From assembly GCA_022340265.1 (NCBI GenBank), contig JAJDOH010000315.1, positions 1 through 33,899 of the forward strand: a stretch of 33,899 nt of DNA. Direction: 5' to 3'. Shown piece after piece: positions 7,899-16,800 of the stretch. Positions within the stretch are counted from its first letter, which is position 1; the number at the start of each line of letters is the position of its first letter. Made by a program: the position numbers and the translations under genes. Origin of the DNA: Deltaproteobacteria bacterium (GTDB lineage Bacteria; Desulfobacterota; DSM-4660; Desulfatiglandales; Desulfatiglandaceae). The notes under the pieces were generated by a model that was given only the letters and a program-made list of their open reading frames with translations, was not told the origin of the DNA and did not search any database.

Positions 7899-9278
7899 TT
7901 AAAAAAAATCGAACCCATAGGGCTCTTCATGAGAAGGGCCCCTTTCCTGTTTGGTGGAGCGGGCGGTTAGCATGGTGGTAATACGATTTTTGAGCCGTGA
8001 ACAGATAAATCGACTGATCAGGTCGATTTCCTCTCCCGCCTGGTCGTATTCAATGTCCGTGATATCCAGGTAGAGCCGGTTGACGGAAGGGTATGTATCT
8101 TTTGACGGGTCAAAGAATATGGCGCGGTAAATGTTTTTGCCCATGAGGACGACAGTGAAATCGGCTTCGGGGCAGATCTCGCTAATAACTTCGGATGCAT
8201 TTTCCGGGTAAATGACAAGGGGCCTTTGGTTCTCCAAATAAAAGTGGATGTATTTGTGAGAGATCTGCTGCCAAAGTTTGAGCCATTCTGCTTCCTCGAG
8301 TTTGTGGTAGGTCGGTTTTGAGAGCATTTTCCTGAGGGTCCGGCGTGTGCGGTCGAGAATTTCCTCTTTCAGTTTCGCAAAGATTCCTTCCAGGAATTCG
8401 GTTGGCTTAAAGCCATGTTTGGAAAGGGATGGGTCACGGTTTCCGTAGACAAACTCCTTGGTCATGGAAGGAAAAAATGCAATCCTGACGTCTTCCTTGT
8501 TTTCGCTGCGGTCACTGAAATTGCACCTGAGGCCATCATAATTTGCCGACTGGATAATTCCATTCACAAGACTGCCGGCATCGAGGATGTCGATCTTTTT
8601 TAATTCCTTCAGCAAAAACGGGTAGACCAAATACCGGTAGAAAGCCGGTTCACTCTGAAAAACATTTCTCAAGAACTGCATTTCCCTGGCTGAAAGCCCC
8701 GTGGCGGCCAAATCTTCCGCCGTGGACCGGTAATCTTTGTTCAGCAGATCTGCTTCCCGCCGTATAAACGCATCCAGCCTGATTTTTTCTCCGGCCTCAA
8801 TTTTCTTAAGGAGAAAGAGGCGGAGTGCCAGAACTTCAGGTGCGGGATAAATACTGGTTACCCCGTAATCCCCCTTATAGAGGCTGAGCCTTTCGTCGTA
8901 ATAATAAAGGACCTGGCTCAAATCCAGGATATTGGGGTCCAGTACCATGAAGTCGAGTCGGTTCTTTTCACTATCCGTCATGCTTTCCACAATGCCGTCA
9001 AAATCGAGGGGCTCATCAATGGCTCTGACCCGCCACGGGGGCCTTGATTCGGGCTGGCCGGCCCGGCCCAGAACCACTTCCATCAGATAGGCCAGGAGCT
9101 CACCGGAATATTGTTGTGCTGGTGTTAATGGTGCAGCCGTTTGTCGCGAAAGATTTTTAGAGGTTGGTCCAACGGCGGGTGATGCGCCGGACTTTTGCGG
9201 TACAAGGAAAAAAAAGAGTGAGAGAACCACCGGAATGGAAAATGTGAAAATAAAAATTTTACGATATTTCATCATCAT
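7899..9278 (-). CDS. Exported or membrane-anchored protein of unknown function
   Basis: A 459-aa protein I do not recognise. It starts MMMKYRK and has one hydrophobic segment (IFIFTFSIPVVLSLFFFLVP, about residues 8-27) followed by GASPAVG, so it is either cleaved after Ala-Ser or kept as an N-terminal anchor. The rest is soluble, charged and mostly helical in appearance, with a Leu/Arg/Glu-rich centre (LALRLFLLKKIEAGEKIRLD) and a C-terminal mixed region (FTVVLMGKNIYRAIFFDPS, RLYLDITDIEYD). It has only two cysteines after the anchor (in LRCNFS and EICPEADF), plus one in FICSRLKN. No catalytic signature is evident. It lies 187 bp upstream of the sensor kinase on the same strand and 112 bp downstream of pbpC, so it may share a transcript with either. 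It appears genuine: long, codon use like its neighbours, and a plausible export signal. Confidence 0.8.
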   Translation of the reverse strand: MMMKYRKIFIFTFSIPVVLSLFFFLVPQKSGASPAVGPTSKNLSRQTAAPLTPAQQYSGELLAYLMEVVLGRAGQPESRPPWRVRAIDEPLDFDGIVESMTDSEKNRLDFMVLDPNILDLSQVLYYYDERLSLYKGDYGVTSIYPAPEVLALRLFLLKKIEAGEKIRLDAFIRREADLLNKDYRSTAEDLAATGLSAREMQFLRNVFQSEPAFYRYLVYPFLLKELKKIDILDAGSLVNGIIQSANYDGLRCNFSDRSENKEDVRIAFFPSMTKEFVYGNRDPSLSKHGFKPTEFLEGIFAKLKEEILDRTRRTLRKMLSKPTYHKLEEAEWLKLWQQISHKYIHFYLENQRPLVIYPENASEVISEICPEADFTVVLMGKNIYRAIFFDPSKDTYPSVNRLYLDITDIEYDQAGEEIDLISRFICSRLKNRITTMLTARSTKQERGPSHEEPYGFDFF

Positions 9279-9390
9279 AAGGAAAGTCTTATGGGTTCTT
9301 CATTGCGTAAAACAGGTTATTTTTTGATGAGAACTTCCTTACCTGAGGGTCATGTATGGCGATCGAACTGTTATCATACGCTATAAGAAT

Positions 9391-11610
9391 CTATTTTACC
9401 ACAAAGTTTACCAAGGGTGTTGGGACAGGGGATTTCGAATCCACCGGCCATATTTTGGCCATAGCGCTGTGGGCGCCCTTTGAAAGCGGCCACAAGTAGC
9501 TTGGGGTCAAAGTTGTCGCCGACAATTTGTCGTCCACATACCAGTCAATTTTTGCGCCGGGCGGCATGTGGGTCATTTGGAATTGAAACGCTTCATGATC
9601 GTCCGGTATGCGCGGATCCATGGCCAGTTGCAACCCGTGGGTGGGACTTTGCAGATACGGGCGCCCGGGGGGAGGTTGCGGCACCGGCCGGTCCTCGGGT
9701 TCCGTTCCCGGTGCAAACCATTCGCTGACCGTAACGCACCGATGACCATGGAGCGCACCGGTTTCAAGACAGATGTCCCGTTTCTTGAGCCGGGGGCTCA
9801 GATAGAGCGGATGTGTCTCCCGGTTACGGTTGAGTTCGGCAAAGACGCTTCTTAAAACAAGGGCGGGGCCCGATGCACCGGTGACCCCAAGTGAAGGGCG
9901 GCGATCCAGGTTTCCCATCCACACGCCGGCCGTGAAGCGATCATTGTAGCCCACGGCCCAGGCATCCCTGTAATCACTGGAAGTTCCGGTCTTGACGGCA
10001 GTCTGGACCGGAAAGCGCAGCAGGCTTCCCCGGCCGAATTCAAGCTTTCGCGCCTCGGGATCCGACAAAATATTGCCGATGAGGGAGGCGGTTTCCGGGG
10101 GAAATACTTGTCTGGTTCCCTGAAAGTCGCTGTTGCCGAAAGTGTTGAGGGATTTGTAACGCCCTCTGTTTGCCAGCACCGTATATGCGCGTGTCAGTTC
10201 CAAAAGGGTAATTTCGCCGTTTCCCAGCGCCAGACCCTCACCGTAGTGATCGGGATGTTGATGCAGGCTCTCTATGCCCAACCGCTTCAAGCAGTCCAGA
10301 AAATGGGTGACTTCCACAAACTGGATGGTTCGCACGGCCGGTATGTTGAGGGAGTTGCCGAGCGCTTGGCGAAGAGGTAGCGCACCGTAGTGGATTCGGC
10401 TGTAATTGTGATAGGTATGAAGCCCGTGACCCACGGGTGCGGCCAGCGGCAGGTCGTCAATGCGGGTAGCGGCCGTCCAGCCTTTTTCCAGCGCCAGTGC
10501 ATATAAAAACGGTTTGAGGGCGGATCCCGGCTGGCGGGGTGTGGTTACTGCGTCGATCCAGGTTTCGGCAATTTCGTCCGTTGATGCACCGCCGTTGACC
10601 CAGGCCAGAACTTCGTTTCTTTCATGATCCAGAACCAGTACGGCACCGTTATGAACGCCTTTGTCCTTAAGATCCCGAAGCCTTTGATCCAGGATGCACT
10701 GAATCTTGTTTTGAAGCGGGGCGCTTAAGGTGGTTCGTAAACGGCGCAATTTCGACAGGCGGGATGCAGGGGTTGTTTCATAAAGGTGCTGTACGAAGTG
10801 CTCGGCATTTTGGGTGAACGGGGCCTTTCTGATGTTTAAAGATATTTCACGAAGCCCATTGAGCCCCGTCCCATTGATGCCCTGTTCCTGAAGCATTTTT
10901 CGGGCCAGTCTGAGAATGGGCTTCTCAAGTCGCTTTGCGTCTTCGTGCGGATTCAGACGACCGGGCGCCCGCACCATGACCGCCAATGCCAGGATTTCTT
11001 CAGGGTTCAGCGTATCCAGGTCCCGGTCAAAATAGTAAAGGGCCGCTTGTACCACCCCCCGTCGTTTTGCGGCGTAAGGCACCTGGTTGAGGTAACATTC
11101 CAGAATCTGTTCTTTTGAGAACACCTTTTCAAGTCGCGATGCTTCAAATCCCTCCAGCCATCGGGACCACAGGTTGCGCGGGCGCGGGCGCCAAAGGCGC
11201 ACCACCTGTTCGGTAATGGTGCTGGCCCCTCTGACGGCTCTAAATGAACGGATGTTTTGAAAGAGCGCCATGAAACGGGCGTGCCAGTCAACACCACGAT
11301 GTTGGTAAAAGCGCCGGTCTTCGGAAGCCACAAACGCCTTTTGAAGAAGAGGGGGAATGTCATGAAGCGGCACATAATCATGAATATTCCAGCGGTTCTG
11401 ATAGGTCACCGTCAACGGAATGCCGTTTCGATCCAGAATTTGAACTTTACGGATATCGCTGCTTTCGAAATTGAGGGAATAGGGCAGGGGGCGAAGGTCG
11501 GCACAGGTCTTCCAGGCAAGAATGCCTCCGGCGCTGATCAGAAGAATTCCCATAATGAAAAAAAGCGTGATTGTTTTGCGTTTCATGATCAAAGCGGCTT
11601 GTGTGTGCAA
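9391..11610 (-). CDS. pbpC: Penicillin-binding protein 1C (glycosyltransferase, transpeptidase and BiPBP_C domain)
   Basis: A 739-aa class A PBP of the PbpC branch. From the TTG at 11610, residues 14-32 form the membrane anchor. The GT51 domain (about 50-235) has catalytic Glu97 in ASEDRRFYQHRGVDWH and RGASTITEQVVRLW. The transpeptidase carries S363-A-L-K366, S420-L-N422 and K540-T-G-T. The C-terminal 90 residues (ISPTHGLQL-like SPTHGLQLAMDP ... KIDWYVDDKLSATT) match the BiPBP_C module that distinguishes PbpC from PBP1A and PBP1B. The start may instead be the ATG at 11586 (MKRKTITLFF); neither start has a good ribosome site. PbpC is commonly encoded beside an alpha-2-macroglobulin (YfhM in E. 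coli). Here the macroglobulin lies about 2.2 kb upstream, beyond a divergent transferase gene. Confidence 0.94.
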   Translation of the reverse strand: MHTQAALIMKRKTITLFFIMGILLISAGGILAWKTCADLRPLPYSLNFESSDIRKVQILDRNGIPLTVTYQNRWNIHDYVPLHDIPPLLQKAFVASEDRRFYQHRGVDWHARFMALFQNIRSFRAVRGASTITEQVVRLWRPRPRNLWSRWLEGFEASRLEKVFSKEQILECYLNQVPYAAKRRGVVQAALYYFDRDLDTLNPEEILALAVMVRAPGRLNPHEDAKRLEKPILRLARKMLQEQGINGTGLNGLREISLNIRKAPFTQNAEHFVQHLYETTPASRLSKLRRLRTTLSAPLQNKIQCILDQRLRDLKDKGVHNGAVLVLDHERNEVLAWVNGGASTDEIAETWIDAVTTPRQPGSALKPFLYALALEKGWTAATRIDDLPLAAPVGHGLHTYHNYSRIHYGALPLRQALGNSLNIPAVRTIQFVEVTHFLDCLKRLGIESLHQHPDHYGEGLALGNGEITLLELTRAYTVLANRGRYKSLNTFGNSDFQGTRQVFPPETASLIGNILSDPEARKLEFGRGSLLRFPVQTAVKTGTSSDYRDAWAVGYNDRFTAGVWMGNLDRRPSLGVTGASGPALVLRSVFAELNRNRETHPLYLSPRLKKRDICLETGALHGHRCVTVSEWFAPGTEPEDRPVPQPPPGRPYLQSPTHGLQLAMDPRIPDDHEAFQFQMTHMPPGAKIDWYVDDKLSATTLTPSYLWPLSKGAHSAMAKIWPVDSKSPVPTPLVNFVVK

Positions 11611-11737
11611 GGCGAAAAACGAAAAGAAGGATTGTCCAACTCATATACCACACGATTCACGTCTTCTAAAACGAAAAAGCGCTAAAGCGAGAAACGGTAT
11701 CAATGCGGTCGATGGCGTGAAAGCAGAAGATGGATAC

Positions 11738-11766
11738 TTGACGGCGGTTTGGATTGTGTATATGTT
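11738..11766 (+). promoter_or_regulatory. Candidate sigma-70 promoter for the phosphoglycerol transferase gene
   Basis: TTGACG (5 of 6) and TATGTT (4 of 6) are separated by 17 bp, predicting a start near 11773 and a leader of about 90 nt. It lies in the 252-bp divergent gap between pbpC (-) and the transferase (+). I saw no equally good promoter for pbpC in this gap. Confidence 0.35.
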
Positions 11767-11862
11767 TTACCCATAAACCAAAAATGACCTTTACGGCTCA
11801 TGGATGTTTCTACGAAGGTTCATGATCCTCCTTACAAAAACAAGAATTTACGGACATGAATT

Positions 11863-13758
11863 TTGCTTAGAAGTCGTTACGGAATCGTCCTCATCTTTTG
11901 CCTTCTCAGCATGGCGTGCTTTACCTTGATGAGAGGTGTGCTCTATGTGGGGTCGTGGGATGTCATGGCCCACTCGCTGCTAGGTGCCTTGCGTATTTTC
12001 GGTTATGGGTTGGTTTACGATCTGGTTTTTAATCTCTATTTGGCGTTTATTTTTGCAGTTTTTCTTTTTATTGTTCCAAACAAAATCTTAAACAGCAATG
12101 CCTTCAAATATATCACTTATCTTTTTTTCTTCGTATTTCTCTATCTCCTTTACTTCAGCTTGGTAGCGGAATGGTTTTTTTGGGACGAGTTCAAGACCCG
12201 CTTTAATTTTATTGCCGTTGATTACCTGGTCTATCGCCGTGAAATAACGGATAACATCCTTGAGTCCTATCCAATCCCCTATATCCTGGCGGGAATCTTC
12301 CTGGCCGCGCTGGCCACTTTTTGGATGGTGAAAGGTTTTCTTAAAAAGAGCCTTCTTTCCAGAGAAGGATTTATTAGAAGAAGCGTTATAACCGCGTTCA
12401 TCATGATCCTTTGTTTGTTCTCTTACCTGTTGGTGGGCCAGTCTCAAAGGAATGCCTTTGCCAACAATTACGAAAGAGAGCTCTGTTCCAACGGTCCTTA
12501 TCAATTCGTGGGGGCCTTCAGGAATAATATATTGGATTATAAACCCTTTTACGCCGATGGTCCGGATCTTCAGATTTCGGCCCTGGTAAAAAAAATCGTC
12601 GGCAAGGATCCTTCAGTGGGAGATCTCTACGACATTTCAAGAAACATCCCGGCAAAGGGACAGGAGCAAAAATTAAATATTTTTGTTATCTGCGTGGAAA
12701 GCCTCAGTGCCGATTTCCTGTCCCGGTTCGGACAAAAAAAGAATCTCACGCCCTTTTTGGACCAGTGGTTTAAAAAAGGTATGCTTTTCAGCCGGTTCTA
12801 TGCTACCGGAACCCGAACCATCAGGGCACTGGAAGCCATTACCCTTTCAATTCCACCGACACCCGGGCGTTCGCTGGTGAAAAGGCCGGACAACGGTAAC
12901 CTTTACAATGTGGGGAAGGTCTTCAAAGACCGTGGATATGATATCGCCTTTATCTACGGGGGCAGGGGCTATTTTGACAACATGAATGCCTTTTATGCGG
13001 GCAATGGTTATCGAGTGGTGGACCTGTATGATTTCGACGATGGGGAAATCAGTTTTCAAAATGCATGGGGCGTGTGCGATGGGGATTTGTACCGGAAAGC
13101 CGTAAAGGAGGCAAACCGGGCATATGAGGAAGGGAAACCTTTTTTTTACACCCTCATGACCACCAGCAATCACAGGCCTTATACCTACCCGGAAGGAAAG
13201 ATCGATATCCCTTCGGGAACAGGAGGGCGGAATGGGGCTGTTAAATACACTGATTACGCAATTGGGAAATTTCTATCCCTGGCCCGAAAACAGAAATGGT
13301 TTGATGATACGGTCTTTGTTCTGGTAGCTGATCATTGCGCCAGCAGCAATGGTGAAATCGGGTTGCCCCTGAACAGATACCATATCCCCCTGTTCATCTA
13401 TTCTCCAAAGCATATCCCTGCAAAAGAGATTTCGAAAATTTCAAGCCAGATAGATATCGGACCGACGCTTCTTTCAATTGTGGGATTTAACTACAAGAGT
13501 CATTTCTGGGGGATGGATATTCTTGATGATGGTTTCCATGAAAGGGCTTTAATCGGAAATTATCAAAAGCTCGGTTTATACGAAGATAAAAGGCTGGTGA
13601 TTCTTTCCCCGGGTAAGAAGGTCGAGTTGATGGAAAACCCTGAAACGGAAAACCGCATTCGCGCCTGGCAACCCGACGATCCCTTCACCCTGGCGGCCAT
13701 CGCCTACTACCAGAGCGCTGATTTTGTCCTGAAACACAGAATGAACCGGTGGCAGTGA
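11863..13758 (+). CDS. LtaS/MdoB-type phosphoglycerol transferase (alkaline-phosphatase superfamily)
   Basis: A 631-aa membrane enzyme of the LtaS/OpgB family (COG1368-like). Five hydrophobic segments occupy about residues 6-30, 43-72, 82-103, 138-155 and 173-191. A periplasmic sulfatase-fold domain follows: metal ligand Glu279 in VICVESLSAD, the nucleophile region YATGTRTIRALEA with Thr319 as the likely phospho-acceptor, YGGRGYFDNM, and the metal-binding VLVADHCAS. The family moves glycerol-phosphate from phosphatidylglycerol to an acceptor such as a periplasmic glucan or teichoic polymer; the acceptor here is unknown. Translation probably starts at TTG 11863, because a stop at 11857 closes the frame upstream and the next ATG (11911) would remove most of the first membrane helix. 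It stands alone on the plus strand between pbpC and the macroglobulin gene. Confidence 0.88.
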   Translation: MLRSRYGIVLIFCLLSMACFTLMRGVLYVGSWDVMAHSLLGALRIFGYGLVYDLVFNLYLAFIFAVFLFIVPNKILNSNAFKYITYLFFFVFLYLLYFSLVAEWFFWDEFKTRFNFIAVDYLVYRREITDNILESYPIPYILAGIFLAALATFWMVKGFLKKSLLSREGFIRRSVITAFIMILCLFSYLLVGQSQRNAFANNYERELCSNGPYQFVGAFRNNILDYKPFYADGPDLQISALVKKIVGKDPSVGDLYDISRNIPAKGQEQKLNIFVICVESLSADFLSRFGQKKNLTPFLDQWFKKGMLFSRFYATGTRTIRALEAITLSIPPTPGRSLVKRPDNGNLYNVGKVFKDRGYDIAFIYGGRGYFDNMNAFYAGNGYRVVDLYDFDDGEISFQNAWGVCDGDLYRKAVKEANRAYEEGKPFFYTLMTTSNHRPYTYPEGKIDIPSGTGGRNGAVKYTDYAIGKFLSLARKQKWFDDTVFVLVADHCASSNGEIGLPLNRYHIPLFIYSPKHIPAKEISKISSQIDIGPTLLSIVGFNYKSHFWGMDILDDGFHERALIGNYQKLGLYEDKRLVILSPGKKVELMENPETENRIRAWQPDDPFTLAAIAYYQSADFVLKHRMNRWQ

Positions 13759-13790
13759 TCCGGTCCCATGAGCGGTTTCTGCCGGTAAAT

Positions 13791-13817
13791 CCCGTGCAAA
13801 CGGGGAATCTATTTTTT
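13791..13817 (+). terminator. Rho-independent terminator of the phosphoglycerol transferase gene
   Basis: The stem CCCGT-GCAA-ACGGG at 13791-13804 is followed by GGAATCTATTTTTT. It lies about 35 bp past the transferase stop and its T-run reaches into the last codons of the convergent macroglobulin gene. Confidence 0.5.
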
Positions 13818-16800
13818 CCGGGAAGCTTTTTCCACCATGATTAGGTCGGTTACGCCGCGTCCGTAAACGTCCGGATCATACATTTCTTCGCCATGAACCG
13901 GCAGAACCGTGAATTCTCCCGGCGCAATGACCTGTGAGGTGTAGGAGAGATGATAGTTGCCGGCGGGCAGGTATTCCGAGTAAAAACGGGCTGCGTTGTG
14001 GCGCAGTTCCTGGTGGTAGAAGCTCCATCGGGAGATGCCGTAGCTGAACCAGTCTCCATGTTTGAACCACCAGGAACCGTCTGCAGGTGTGTATACGCCT
14101 CGGTCCGCATCTACGGTTGAGGCGGTGGCCAGATCCCGATTCACCGGTTCCAGGCCGCCCGGAACCGGATCGTCCACCACTACAAAGTTGCGCGCTGCGG
14201 GCAGGGATAGAAAGAGGTCGACCCTGACCAGATCCCCCCGCTCAAGCTGCATGGGGTTTTTGAGCACCTGCCATTTGTCATGTTTCAGCAAATTGTACTC
14301 CCGGTGGATTTCAATCCCCGCATTTACACCTTCAGCCCCCTCTCCTAAAGGGGCATATGAGAGCCGTGTCACGTAGTAAAAGCGTCCTCGTCCGTCTTTT
14401 TCCATGTTGACGGCAGCGGTTTTGCCGGGGTCCATTTTTTGGATGGGCCGGGAAAAAGACTTTGCTTTATCGCGCAGGTCTTTAAAGGCGGCTTCTCCCA
14501 GGATTTCGCCGTCAAAAAGGGTGCGAACGGTGTAATCAGGGTTTTTGTCCTCATATTGCCTTGCATAATCGATGAGCCCCTTCATGCAGAAGATGTTGGA
14601 CTGGGTATTTTCCCAATGATCCGCTTTTTTTCTCGCCTGGGTGATGAATCGCACCAGCTTGAAAGGAATATCCCCCACCAGGCTTTTTCCCTGATCGGTG
14701 CCCACATAGGCCACAAGTGCGCTCAAAATGGCGCCATTGGTCCTTAAAGGCGATGCAAGAATGCGGGTAAAACCATCATCGATGGTCTCGCCAAATACCA
14801 TTTTTCCAGCCGATTCATTGCCGTGACCTAGAATCAGCTTGGCCACATGGGACCGCAATTCGTCAGTTCCTGGAACCCTCAGGGCTGCCAGCAGAAAGTG
14901 GGCTTGGCCGAACAGACTCATCCCCTTTACGTGCGGCGCGTAGCGTTCCAGGTCCGATCGGTTGACTTTCCCTTCATTTGCCAGCGCTGCCAGGGCCACC
15001 GCCCTTACCGTTGCGGCCATTCCTTTCGAGTAAAAGTCGGGAAACGTGTTGCGGCGAAGCAAGGTCCGGAGGTAAGTAGAAAGCTTTTCCCGAACCGTTT
15101 GGGGAATTTTGAAACCTGCTTCTTGAAGCCACGTAAAAGCCAGGGCGGTATAAGCACTCAGGTAGGGACTCACATAGCGGTCCTTGGGCACATAATAGGC
15201 CATTCCCCCGTTCGGTGCCTGAAAATCGGACGCCCGTTGAAGCGTTCGCGATGGCAGCTTTTCGCTGTCCGGCCATTTAAAATCGGAAGCCAGGTAGCCT
15301 TTCAGATCATGGTAGTGACTGGCCATGACCCCTTTGGTCAGAATTTGTTCCCAGCAGGTGTATGGGTAGTCCTTCAAGTATTGAAATGCTCCTTCCAGAT
15401 TGCCCAGCACCGTAGGGGACAAAAGAACCGCAATTTCGCCCACATCGGTTCGCATCTCTTTTGGAAACCGAACCGTTTCAGCGGCGGATGGCTTGGTGGT
15501 GTTGCCGTACTGGGCGGCTGTTTCAAGGAAATAGCGTTTGTTGACCGTGAGGGTGTGTTTGACCCCGTCCCCGTCCGTTTTGTCCCACGCCTTTGCCGTA
15601 AATTCGATTTTGCCGGCACCGATCGTCTCCACGGGCAGCCAGAGGGTGTGCCGCTCAAAGGGTGAAAGGGAGAGTTCAAAGTTCCGCACCAGGGAAGTTT
15701 TATCAACGGAGGTTCTGATGGGTCCTCGGGCCGTGATGACAGCTTTCAATTTCCGCTCGTTTGATGTGCGGTTCATGATGCTGAATCCGGCTTCAAATTT
15801 ATCTCCTTTAATAACCTGGTTTGGCATGACCGGTCGAATTTCCGTGGGTTGGTTGACGCTGAATCTTCCCTGTCCCAGACCCATGCGATTTCCGGGGGTT
15901 GCGGCCATGGCCAGAACGCGCCAGCCGGTAAGGTTGTCCGGTGCATCAAAAGAAATCAATGCGTTACCCTCCTTATCAGTGATGATGGAAGGGTTCCAGT
16001 AACTGACGAATTTAAACACCGAACGAAGACTGATATCGGCGCCGCCGCCGCCGCCCGTATCGGCACCTTTCTTTTCAAATTTCTGCCGTCCCACCAACCC
16101 CATGAGAAGACTGAAATTTTCCATGTCCAGGCCGTCAAGGGTATAGAAACCCTTGTGCGGATTAAAATAGTCGCTGCCTTTGGCAATCATGTCAAACACT
16201 GATTCATCCAGGACAACCACGGCCAGCTCAACGGGTGCTGATTCGGCTTTTTCCGTGATCTTCGCCTTCAACTTTACGGTGACACGACTCCCTGGTTTGT
16301 AGCTTTCGTGATCGGGTATTACATCTACTTTCAGTTCCGTTCCGGGATCAAAAACGCCGGTCTTCGCATAGCCCATGCGAAAGGTCGGTTTCCCGAGATC
16401 CACTTCGCCCGGTTTTAAAGGTGGCTGTTCAATTCGTGGAGAGATGACCACCACGGAGAGATAGAATCCAGGCGCTTCGTTCCGGGTCACGTTAAAACTA
16501 ATGGTGGGAGTGCTTCCTTCCAGTGTTTGAACCCAGTGCCTCAAAACGCCATATCGCTCGGTGGTGACCAGTGCCCTTGCGCCTGGAAAGGGGTTCTTGA
16601 TCAGGTAACGTGCCTTGTCCCCCGCTGCATAGCGGTTCTTCTCGGGAATGATTTCCAGGCGGTTGCCGGGACGTTCATGCCACACCACCTGCCCTTTGCC
16701 TACCACCCATTGCATCATGCGGGTGCTGTGGTTACGTCCTTTGGTGTCCTTGATAACGGCCGTTATCCGGTGGACGCCGGGATCCCGGGGGGTGAGGGAA

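Noticed and set aside
11791..11833. A 10-codon minus-strand leader peptide (MNLRRNIHEP) with AAGGAGG before it
   Set aside because: The spacing from AAGGAGG to the ATG is only 3 nt, and nothing attenuator-like follows before pbpC.
14847..15665. A 272-codon plus-strand frame
   Set aside because: It is antisense to the thioester/toroid region of the macroglobulin gene and has no protein-like motifs.
16035..16060. GCC-repeat run as a microsatellite or mobile-element scar
   Set aside because: It is in frame and encodes the poly-Gly linker commonly seen at this place in bacterial macroglobulins.
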